Below are positions 45,481 to 54,899 of a stretch of DNA of 64,000 nucleotides, one piece after another (within the stretch, counting starts at the first letter, position 1; each line of letters begins with the position of its first letter). The stretch is from Planococcus citri. Lineage: Eukaryota; Arthropoda; Insecta; Hemiptera; Pseudococcidae. The stretch lies in assembly GCF_950023065.1 (NCBI RefSeq), contig NC_088678.1, positions 14,870,580-14,934,579 on the forward strand. Direction: 5' to 3'. The position numbers and the translations under genes were made by a program. A model generated the notes under the pieces. It saw only the letters and a list, made by a program, of their open reading frames with translations, ran no database searches and was not told where the DNA came from.

Positions 45481-46570
45481 GCTTTGTACACATATTCTTG
45501 CTTGCAAAATTTTCGTGCGAGCTAGATACCTCCCTTGTCAGAATTTGAAAAAAATTTCATCCTCAGTCCTCGTCCTTTACTCGTTTCAAGAATAGGTATT
45601 CGACGAGTCGTTTTTTTTGTTTTCTTATATGTTTTGGGTTTTGAATGCCCATGATCCCTCAGAAGGAGAAGCATACCTAAGTAGTGAAAAAATATTTGCA
45701 GATAGCTTTTTGAGAGTCAGCTATAAATGTATGGTCATCTTTGGTAAAAATTTCTCAAAATGTGACTCTCCCCTCGATATTTCAAAAAAAAAAAAAAAAA
45801 AAAAATGGTTTTCCTTGTAATGAAAAATACACGAGCGAAGAAACCACGACTACCACGAGGGCAGGGTGTTAGACCCCATTCCCCCTGTGGGGTTTTGGAA
45901 TTTCGAATAAGTTGGCAATTTGGAGTGTCAAATTGGCAAATTGGCAATTATGGAGTGTTCAATGATGAACTGACAACTCTGAGATTTGTCAATTCGTGAG
46001 TGAAAAACTCATTGAATAAGTTTACAACTCCCAACTCCTTGATTCTATGTGGTGAAGTGGAAAATAAGCGTTTAGTAATTTCCCTAAAAATTGTTGCTCT
46101 CGCTTCGATCGGGCAGTATTTCAATCTTCTTTTCATAATTTAATAAAAAATTGTCAGTCCCCTCCCCCCTGCAAGTAAAATGGGTTCACTTCGCCCCTGA
46201 AAAACTGATATGTAGAGTTGGCACTTACTAATGACCTCGATGAGTTTAACGAAATGAAAAAAAATACATTTTTATTCACCCAGCACCCCCCCCCCTCCCA
46301 ACGTTCTTTTCACAATTCTATTTTTTGCATGTGTAACACAAATTGCATTAGATTAGATTAAAATTTTTTTTACAAAGACCGTTTTCAGATTGTCAAATTT
46401 CCATCATTTTTGTTCCATGGTCCGATTTAATGAGCAGTATAGGAGAGTTTCTGGTAAAAATTGAGGCAGAAAGGTAAAATTTTACGTGGTCGTTTGACGT
46501 TTTAAAGCTATACCTATACTTAATTGAGAAACCTCGAACATGTAAATAGCGTCCATGAGTGGCTACCAGC
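45480..46570. repeat. 3' flank of copy 5 with the shared GAGCTAGATACCT block
   Basis: Matches the 3' flanks of copies 3 and 7 in the same order. Includes an A-run at 45784-45805. No coding sequence. Confidence 0.6.
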
Positions 46571-48553
46571 TTAGGGGGAAAATTTTTCAAGTAATATTTG
46601 TTTCAAATCTCGAGGTTCAGCTACCACCTCAGAATACTGCGGATCACCGTTTGCAAATGGCAGCACAATCCAATTGTTCAGCTTTGCTGATCCTTCATGA
46701 AACACATAATTGAGACCCAATAGGCAGAAATTGGTTTGATTTCCTGTCGCATGCTTGAAATATTTTGGATGATCTTTGGAATATTGAAGGAGCTGTTTGA
46801 TAATTGGAAAAACAGTTTCATTCGTGTTATTCGTAGTTCGGATTTTGATGACATAATTCACCTTCAAAGCCGTCGTAATAAGGGTATCGAAGTTTTCTCC
46901 ATCGGCTGTGGAATTAGTATCAGTGATGGACATTACAACCTCTTGATAATTAATACGGGCAGTACGTAGAATAAATCCCACCCTTCTGACCATCTCTTCT
47001 GGATTTATACATTTTCCCTTAACATAGGACTGAAACTTGAAAATGCTCAAAATTTTCATTGCCTTTTCGGTATCTTTGTTTGTCATCGCATTACTGAATT
47101 CTTTATGTTCATTAGAGTAATCTTCGTGGATAAATTTGTTTTCATGTGGAAGATACATTGCCAAATTATACTCCATTGTTTCTTCCATCTCCTTATTTGG
47201 AAATTTCAACATTACAGATTTCCTATTCCGACCAATACCATTATAGACATTAAAGTTAGAAATGGTGTAGTACCCATTTGACAACATCCACCACTTCTGC
47301 GGAGTCTCATTTATCCGAGGTTCTGCGTCATAAATTTGGTAAGAATAAGATGAATATACGTTATTGAGTGAATGCCAGGTCTGTGACCACTTATAGAACT
47401 GCTCGACTACGAAATGTAAAGAATAAGCTGGCAAATGGTAGTAGTTGAATTTTTGTTGTCGTAAGCTTTCCAATGTAGAGACTGGGTTGAAAACTTCACT
47501 TGCGTCGCATTTTTCCGAAAATTGGTACCCACCGTACCACGTTCTCAATTCATCTAAAAGTTTTCCTCTCGGTGATCTGGGATCATCAGATAAACTTTGA
47601 GGATTCACAGTTGTGCATTCCTGTCGAACTCTTTTTTTCAAGTACGAACCTAGATTGTTTCTTATTTCGTTTTCAGTAAAACCAAATGCTTCTGCGAGAA
47701 CTTTATCAAATGAAAGGTCACTGAAGACGTTCATCCCCGAACTTTGTGTAAACATTGTGTTCAATTTTAACACGCCAGCAAAGAATGCTAGTTCAACTTC
47801 TTCACTAGCCTTGATAGCTGAGAACATACCCTCAAGGTGGAATTTAATTTTTGTTGCCAACTCTGTATTATTGAGCACTGTGTAAGCATGTTGAAACGGA
47901 TAATCGTACTCATCCACCAATATGAAGATTGGTGTCTCGTTGAATTTTCTGTGTAGTTTCCGGATAAGACGGTTTAAACTGAAATATTTGTCACTAAGGT
48001 TACCATCAACACTATACGTTGTTGTATTAACATCATACGTTTTCGCGATACATTTTAGAAGACATTGATAATGATCACGATATTCTTCTTCTGTGTTGAA
48101 TTTAGGGATTTCTCGGAAGTTCAAATGGATGACTGGAAATTCCTTCCATTTCGGCAACGGCTCTCCAGTTTTGGGCATACTCCATGCATAATACTTGGTA
48201 TTTCCTACTTCGTCAATTGCTAATCCTTTGAACACGTCTTTATTCCCTCGAAAGAAATCTGCTGCCATTTCTATAAATGTTGTTTTACCAAAACCAGGAG
48301 GGCGCCTAAGAATCACGAACCTGTGATGATTTTCCAGTAGCTTCATTAAAAATGATGTCTTGTCAATGTAGAGCAGATTACTCTCACGAATAGTTTGCCA
48401 GGTATGATTTCTCAGTGGTAATGGACGTAGTGTTTCTTCCAGTGATGTTAGAGACGTGGACACGTTTGTCGATTCACTTTGGTGAACCGTCATTACTTTT
48501 GTTAATGTTGAAAACAAAGTGAAAAATATCACAGCTTTTGTAAAAAGAGTCAT
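46571..48553 (-). CDS. Secreted AAA-ATPase-like protein, copy 5
   Basis: Intronless gene of 660 codons starting MTLFTKAVIFF at 48553. The position of the upstream ATG used in other copies is GTG here, so the internal methionine must be the start, and it places the hydrophobic stretch at residues 6-21. Domain order as in copy 3: LRNHTW, YIDKTSFL, P-loop RRPPGFGKTT at about 83-92, Walker B IFILVDEYDYPF, WYGGYQFSE, FNPVSTLESL, then the nuclease-like region reading VIKIRTT. All ATPase motifs are intact; the nuclease signature is lost. It lies about 700 bp upstream of copy 6's stop, the closest spacing in the array. Confidence 0.85.
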   Translation of the reverse strand: MTLFTKAVIFFTLFSTLTKVMTVHQSESTNVSTSLTSLEETLRPLPLRNHTWQTIRESNLLYIDKTSFLMKLLENHHRFVILRRPPGFGKTTFIEMAADFFRGNKDVFKGLAIDEVGNTKYYAWSMPKTGEPLPKWKEFPVIHLNFREIPKFNTEEEYRDHYQCLLKCIAKTYDVNTTTYSVDGNLSDKYFSLNRLIRKLHRKFNETPIFILVDEYDYPFQHAYTVLNNTELATKIKFHLEGMFSAIKASEEVELAFFAGVLKLNTMFTQSSGMNVFSDLSFDKVLAEAFGFTENEIRNNLGSYLKKRVRQECTTVNPQSLSDDPRSPRGKLLDELRTWYGGYQFSEKCDASEVFNPVSTLESLRQQKFNYYHLPAYSLHFVVEQFYKWSQTWHSLNNVYSSYSYQIYDAEPRINETPQKWWMLSNGYYTISNFNVYNGIGRNRKSVMLKFPNKEMEETMEYNLAMYLPHENKFIHEDYSNEHKEFSNAMTNKDTEKAMKILSIFKFQSYVKGKCINPEEMVRRVGFILRTARINYQEVVMSITDTNSTADGENFDTLITTALKVNYVIKIRTTNNTNETVFPIIKQLLQYSKDHPKYFKHATGNQTNFCLLGLNYVFHEGSAKLNNWIVLPFANGDPQYSEVVAEPRDLKQILLEKFSP

Positions 48554-48654
48554 GTTTGAATACTTTTTTCTTGTAAGCACGATTTTGAAAATTTTTACAT
48601 TAAATGAGAAAATTAATGGAATGAAAAAATAAAAATTGAGGTGAAATGTGAAAA

Positions 48655-48695
48655 TGAGAAAATGATACGAAACACGACATGCGTATGAAAGAAAG
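48655..48695 (-). promoter_or_regulatory. Conserved upstream block of copy 5
   Basis: ATACGAAACACGACATGCGT at the equivalent distance from the gene. Confidence 0.3.
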
Positions 48696-49285
48696 TTCTG
48701 TACTAACAGTTTTCTTTCTCGTGATGATTATACGTGTATAGGACTTTATTATCGAGAAGAAATTAACATTATTTCATGGTACATACATAATTATATTTTC
48801 ATAATTAAACTAGATGGTCTGTATTTAGGAACTGTTTTATTCATCTACTGAGATTGATACACTATATTCAAATTGCGATTGCTCGGTTGAATTACGGTTC
48901 TGATTTTTGTAATTGCACTAAATTCTGTTGATTTCCTCGCCACTTCAATCTTTTTCGAACTCCCAAAAAAATGTCTGAATTGAACAGAGTTAGATTGAAA
49001 TAGCATGCAAAAGTCAAAAATTCTGGTACTAAAGCACGTTTTTCAATTTTCGGCAAATTTTAGAAAATCAATTTTGGGTTAAAAATTGTGGGAAAAATCA
49101 AAATTTCACAAAATTGACCACGAAAGCTAAAATTTGGCATAACTATGGCATATTCCCTCATCACTTATTTTCGCGACTTACTATAATCGAGTGGAAACGG
49201 TTCGAACACTACGAATATCTTAAAATCAACGAACGAAAATATGGTCTTCGCAAAAATAATGGCGCCCATGAGTGGCTATAACATT

Positions 49286-51256
49286 TTAAGGGGAAAATTT
49301 TTCAAGCAATATTTGTTTTAAATCCCGAGGTTGAGCTACCACATCTGAATATTGTGGAACACCGTTTGCAAATGGCAGCACAATCCAGCTGTTCAGCATA
49401 GCTGATCCTTCGTGAAACGCATAATTGAGACCCAACAAACAGAAATTGGTTTGATTTCCTGTCGCATGTGTGAAAGATTTTGGATGATCTTTGGAATATT
49501 GAAGGAGCTGTTCAATAATTGGAAAAACAGTTTCATTTGTGTTATTCGTAGTTCGGATTTTGATGACATAATTGTCCTTAAGATCCGTTGTCTGGAGGGT
49601 ATCTAAGTTTCCTCCATCGGCTGTAGAATTAGTATCAGTGTTGAACATGACACCCTCTCGATAGTTGATGGATGCAGTACGTAGAATAAATCCCAGCCTT
49701 CTGACCATCTCTTCTGGATTTATACATTTGCCCTTAACATAGGATTGAAACTTGAAAATGCTCAAAATTTTCATCGCATTTTCAGTATCTTTGTTTGTCA
49801 TCGCATTACTGAATTCTTCAAGTTCATTAGAGTAATCTTCGTGGATAAATTTGTTTTCATATGGAAGATACATTGCCAAATTATACTCCATTGTTTCTTC
49901 CATCTCCTTATTTGGAAATTTCAACATTACAAATTTCCTAATCCGACCATCACCATTATAGTTGGAAATGGTGTAGTACCCAAATGACAACATCCACCAA
50001 TTCTGCGGAGTCTCATTGATCCAAGGATCTGTGTCATAAATTTCGTATAAATAAGACGAATATACGTTATTGAATAAATTCCAGGTCCATGGCGACTTAT
50101 AGAACTGCTTCGCCACGAAATGTAAAGAATATGCTGGCATATGGTAGTTGTTGAATCTTTGTTGGCGTAAGCCTTCCAATGTAGAGATTGGGTTAAAAAC
50201 TTTACTCGCGTCACATACCTCCGAAAATTGATACCCACCGTACCAGCTTCTCAATTCATCTAAACGTTTTTCTTCCGGTAACGTGGGATCATCAGATGCA
50301 CTTCTTGCATTCTCAGTGGTGCATTCCTGTCGAACCCATTTTTCCAAGTACAAACCTAGATTGTTTCTTATTTCGTTTTCAGTAAAACCAAATGCTTCCG
50401 CGAGATCCTTATCAAATGAAAGGTCACTAAAGCCATTCATTCCTGAACATTCTGTAAACATTGTATTCAATTTTAACACGCCAGCAAAGAATGCTAGCCC
50501 AACTTCACTACTGGCCTTGATGATTGAGAACATACTCTCAAGGTGGGATTTCATTCTTGTTGCCAATTTTGTATTGTTGAGCACTGTGTAAGCATGTTGA
50601 AATGGATAATCGTACTCATCCACCAATACAAAGACTGGTATGTAGTTGAATTTGCTGTGTAGTTCACTGACAAGCTCGCCTAAATCGAAATATTTGTCAC
50701 TAGCATCTACACTATACGTTTCCGCGATACTTTTTAGAAGAAATTGATAATGAGCACAAAATTCTTCTTCTGTGTTGAACTTCATGATTTCACGGAAGTT
50801 CAGATGGATGACTGGAAATTTCTTCCATTTTTGCAATGGCTCTCCAGTTTTATGCATAGTCCCTGCACAATACTTCGTATTCCCCACTTTGTCAATTGCT
50901 AATCCTTTGAACACGTCTTTGTTCCCTCGAAAGAAATCCGCTGCCATTTCTATAAATGTGGTTTTACCAAAGCCTGGAGGGCGCCTAAGAATCACACACT
51001 TGTGATATTTCAATAGCTGCATTAAAAATGGTGTCTTGTCAATGTAGAGTAAATTACTTTTCCGAATAATACGCCAGGTATGGTTTCTTAGTGGTAATGG
51101 ACGTGCTGTTTCTTCCAGTGATGTTGGTGATGTGGGCACGTTTGTCGATTCACTTTGGTGAACGGTCATTACTATTGTTAATGTTGAAAACAATTTGAAA
51201 AATATCACAGCTTTCTCGAAAAGTGCCATGTTTGAATATTTTTTTCTTGTCAGCAT
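49286..51256 (-). CDS. Secreted AAA-ATPase-like protein, copy 6
   Basis: Intronless gene of 656 codons from ATG at 51256 (MLTRKKYSN); the internal ATG nine codons in (MALFEKAVIFFKLF) gives a better signal peptide. Long-form positions: LRNHTW 56-61, YIDKTPFL 71-78, P-loop RRPPGFGKTT 91-100. Walker B VFVLVDEYDYPF, WYGGYQFSE, FNPISTLEGL and the nuclease-like region with VIKIRTT follow. No stop or frameshift. It is the nearest relative of pseudogene copy 4, sharing N-terminal sequence and about 700 bp of 5' flank, and is the intact reference that shows what copy 4 lost. Confidence 0.85.
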   Translation of the reverse strand: MLTRKKYSNMALFEKAVIFFKLFSTLTIVMTVHQSESTNVPTSPTSLEETARPLPLRNHTWRIIRKSNLLYIDKTPFLMQLLKYHKCVILRRPPGFGKTTFIEMAADFFRGNKDVFKGLAIDKVGNTKYCAGTMHKTGEPLQKWKKFPVIHLNFREIMKFNTEEEFCAHYQFLLKSIAETYSVDASDKYFDLGELVSELHSKFNYIPVFVLVDEYDYPFQHAYTVLNNTKLATRMKSHLESMFSIIKASSEVGLAFFAGVLKLNTMFTECSGMNGFSDLSFDKDLAEAFGFTENEIRNNLGLYLEKWVRQECTTENARSASDDPTLPEEKRLDELRSWYGGYQFSEVCDASKVFNPISTLEGLRQQRFNNYHMPAYSLHFVAKQFYKSPWTWNLFNNVYSSYLYEIYDTDPWINETPQNWWMLSFGYYTISNYNGDGRIRKFVMLKFPNKEMEETMEYNLAMYLPYENKFIHEDYSNELEEFSNAMTNKDTENAMKILSIFKFQSYVKGKCINPEEMVRRLGFILRTASINYREGVMFNTDTNSTADGGNLDTLQTTDLKDNYVIKIRTTNNTNETVFPIIEQLLQYSKDHPKSFTHATGNQTNFCLLGLNYAFHEGSAMLNSWIVLPFANGVPQYSDVVAQPRDLKQILLEKFSP

Positions 51257-51324
51257 GATTGTAATTTTGAAAATCTTTACATTGAATGAGAAAATAATGG
51301 AATTAAAAAATAAAAATTGATGCG

Positions 51325-51365
51325 AAATGTAAAAATGGTACGAGACATGACGTGCGTATGGAATA
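51325..51365 (-). promoter_or_regulatory. Conserved upstream block of copy 6
   Basis: GGTACGAGACATGACGTGCG at the equivalent distance from the gene. Confidence 0.3.
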
Positions 51366-51699
51366 AACTTATTCTCTGAGTACCAACAGTTTTCGTGCTC
51401 GCTATTAATTATACTCCGTACGATTTTATTATCGAGATGAATTCAACATTATTTTTATATTTTCATAATTAAATTAGATAGCCAGTATTTAGAAACTGTT
51501 TTATTCATCTACTGAGATTGATACACTATCTTCTGATAATCGTTTTATAGAAACGATGAAAATTGTGATTGCTGGGTTGAATTGCGGTCTTGATTTTTTT
51601 TTAGGTCTAATTGCTTTAAATCCAGTTGATTTCCTCGTCAGTTTAATCTTTTCCGAAGCCGAAAAAAAATTTCCGAACTGAACAAATAAGTTACCTACA

Positions 51700-52798
51700 T
51701 CAAAGGAGTTCTCAAAAATGTATCTCCAGCCAAAAATTATCGTTCTACATCGCATTACCTATTCCATTTTTGGCGAATTTCTGAAAACCTTAGGGTTAAA
51801 AATAGGAGGAAAAATCAAAATTTCACCAAATTGACCCATAAAGCTGAAATTTGGCATGTACCCTTGTCCCTCATCCTTTATTTTCGCGACTTACCAAATC
51901 GAGTGGAAACGGTTCGAACCGTTTGGAGCTGTTGAGGAACAGTGAATTCTTATAATTTTCCATCATAAAATCACCGGACAAAAACATGGTCTTGAATATA
52001 CTCTATTTGGTAGGTCGAAAATAGGGTATTATCTCGAATTTCAGTTTCCTAGGTCAATCTGATTAATTTTAAATGTTTCCTCCTACTTTTTGACTCAAAT
52101 TTGATTTTTAAAAATTCACCAAAAATCAAAAAATGCACTTAAGCACCTGAAATTCTGGTTAGTGATATGTATATTCTTGCTCGCTCTTTCGATCTACGAG
52201 TAGCATTGTTCGGTTCAAAAATTTTTCTGCGAGCTAGACACAATTCCCTAGTCAGAATTTGAAAAAAATTTCATCCTCAGTCCTCCTGCTTTACTCGTTT
52301 CAAGAATATAGATATACGATGAGTCGTTTTTTTGTTTTCTTATATGTTTTGGGTTTTGGATGCCCATGATCCCTCAAAAGGAGAAGTATACGACGTAGTG
52401 AAAAAAAATTTGCAGATGGCTACCACGAGGGCAGGGAGTTCAACCTCCTTCCCCCTGTGAGGTTTTGGAATTTTGCAAGAGTTGTCAATTTTTGGAGCGT
52501 CAAATTGGCAAATTGGCAATTATGAGTGTTCATTGTTCAATGATGAATTGACAACTCTGAGATTTGTAAATTTGTGACTGAAAAACTCATTGGAAATTGA
52601 AAGTTTACAACTCCCAACTCCTTTATTCTATGTGGTGAAGTGGAAAATAAACGTCCATATGTGGTTAAAAGCATCTATTTCAGATGTAATTTCCCTAAAA
52701 GTTGTGGCTCTCGCTTCGTCCGGGCAATATTTCAATCTTATCTTCATATTTCAATAATAAAATTATCAATCCCCCCCCCCAGCTAGTAAAATTTGAAA
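51700..52798. repeat. Repeat block upstream of copy 6 joined to the 3' flank of copy 7
   Basis: Matches 42880-43160, then 45330-45600 and 45850-46170, in that order, and ends where Helentron-like copy C begins. No gene. Confidence 0.55.
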
Positions 52799-54543
52799 CT
52801 AGACAGCTAAGCAAAAAAGTGTGCGTAGCTAGCTGCCTTTTCTACAGCTATAACCGTTATTACATCTAGGTAGTGCATAAGTGAATCAACCATGTCACAG
52901 TAATGAGAATTTTTGAAACTCTCACTGCTTCAAAATAATAATTGTTTTTCAGTGTTTTCATATTTTCCAAATTACAATAGGTATTTCAGAATAATTTACA
53001 AGCTTGTATTGCTTCTAAATTAAGAAATTTCTAGTTGTTTTTCATAGTTTGCATTGTTTTAAAATTTACAAAATTTCAAATCAATTTCCCGAATTCCCCA
53101 TCGCTACAATTTCATAAAGTTTTCAATAAATTTTCAGAATTTTGCATTGCTGCTGAGTTAGGAAATTTGCAATCAATTTTTAGAATTCACATTGCCTCTA
53201 AACAGTCAAACTTTGAATAATTTTTCAGAATTCTTATTGTTTTTAAATTAAAAAATTTCAAATTCAATTTTCAAGTTCATATTGTCCACAAATTGTAAAA
53301 CGTTTACTCAATTTTTGGAATTTACATTGCCTCCAATTTTTCAGAATTCTCATCTTGTTCATAAATATTACAATACTTTTTTCATATAATTTTCAAGTTC
53401 ACATTATCTGCAACTTACAGAACTTTTAATCAATTTTTGGAATTCTCAGCGTCTCTAAATACAAATTTTCATATTATTTTTTTTAGAATTTCCATTGTCT
53501 TCAAATTTATAAATTTTCAAACCAACTTTCAGAACTTGCTTTTTATTCTAAATTATGAATTAAATCTTATAAAATATGTTAAGAATTTGAATTGCTTCTA
53601 AATTACACGAAAAAAAATATGGGTAATTTTTACAAAAAAATTTAACTTAATACTGGTATTTAGCACATTTAAGTACCAGATCCCATTCAATAATTTTTAC
53701 TGTAATCGTATAGTAAAAATTATCATTTTAATAAATTTTGCTATAGGTACCAATAGTAAAAATCATTTTGTTTTAATAATTTTTACTAAATCATGATAAT
53801 AAAAATTACATGTTTCAATTGTACAAAAATTAGTTTAATTACTCATTTTGAAGTAATTTTTAAATTATAAGTAAAAAGTTAAAAATTATTCATGTCAAGG
53901 TAATTCTTACTATACTTATGGCTATAGGTAGACAAAAAATTGATGAAATGAATTTTTAGTTAGCAAATGATATCATAATTCATAACTCATTTTCAGCATT
54001 ATTTTTGCCCCATTATCATGTACTACATAGGTAAATATGTCACCTACCTACTTACCTCACGGGGATTCGAACCTGAGTCCCTAAATTTCCTATTCCTACC
54101 TACATGCCCTAACCACTCAGCCATAAATTTGCTACGAGGGTTAGGGCATTAAAATAATATATTTGTTTGGTAAACGCCCCACCAAACCACTCCCACTTGG
54201 AATTTACAGCTAAAAGACCGGGGGTGTAACAGGGTACAATGAAACACAGCTGTTGATGGAATAGACTGGGGGTATAGCAGGGTACAATGAGCGGCAGGTG
54301 TTCTATGTACAAGTCCCCTTTTCCCTTTTTTAGGATTTAATGCATTAAAATAATGAACTAAAATTGCAATTACTCAGCAATTACCCATCCGAATTGAATG
54401 AAAATAAATCTATACCCTCCGCCTTAATGATTCTCAAATTGTGTCCAATAGGTACGAAAAACGGTTGGATATCCTAAGAGAACATTCATTGTAATTGAAA
54501 TTTCAATTTCTCAAAGCGAAACCAATAGTGTGCTACGCACACT
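52799..54543 (-). mobile_element. Helentron-like non-autonomous element, copy C
   Basis: Inverted relative to copies A and B. Reading the minus strand, it begins AGTGTGCGTAGCACACTATTGG and ends GCTACGCACAC...GCTTAGCTGTCTAG, but the left half of the 3' hairpin (GCAGCTAAGC) is missing. It splits the 3' flank of copy 7. The core matches copy B throughout. With copy B it forms an inverted pair about 7.7 kb apart that could promote rearrangement of the gene array. Confidence 0.7.
54055..54140 (-). repeat. tRNA-derived sequence inside Helentron-like copy C
   Basis: The minus strand carries TGGCTGAGTGGTTAGGGC and CAGGTTCGAATCCCC; same as in copy B. Confidence 0.5.
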
Positions 54544-54899
54544 AAAAATGATGTGTAGAGTTGGCACTGAGCCACTGACTGATGAACTTGATGGGTTTAA
54601 CGAAATGCAAGAAAATTAGAGAAACATTAAGTTTTCACCCACCACCTCTCCCTTCCTTCTCCCGATTCTCTTTTTTGCATGAGTATGAGAAATACTTTAC
54701 AAAGACCGTTATCGGGTCGTTAATTTTTCGTCATTTTTGACCATGGTCAGATTTCATGAGCAGTTGGTGAAGTGCAGGTAAAAGCTGGGGCAGAAACGTA
54801 AAATTTTACGAGGTCGTCTGACGTTTTAAAGCTATACCTACGTAATACTTAATTGAGAAACCTCGAACATGTAAATAGCGTCCATGAGGGGCTAACAGC

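Noticed and set aside
48551..48580. Start of copy 5 at the position of the upstream ATG in its paralogues
   Set aside because: The codon there is GTG; the internal ATG at 48553 is the first usable start.
6909..54140. Functional tRNA genes at the A-box/B-box pairs
   Set aside because: Acceptor and anticodon stems do not close convincingly and several copies lie inside transposons, so they are SINE-like or relic sequences.
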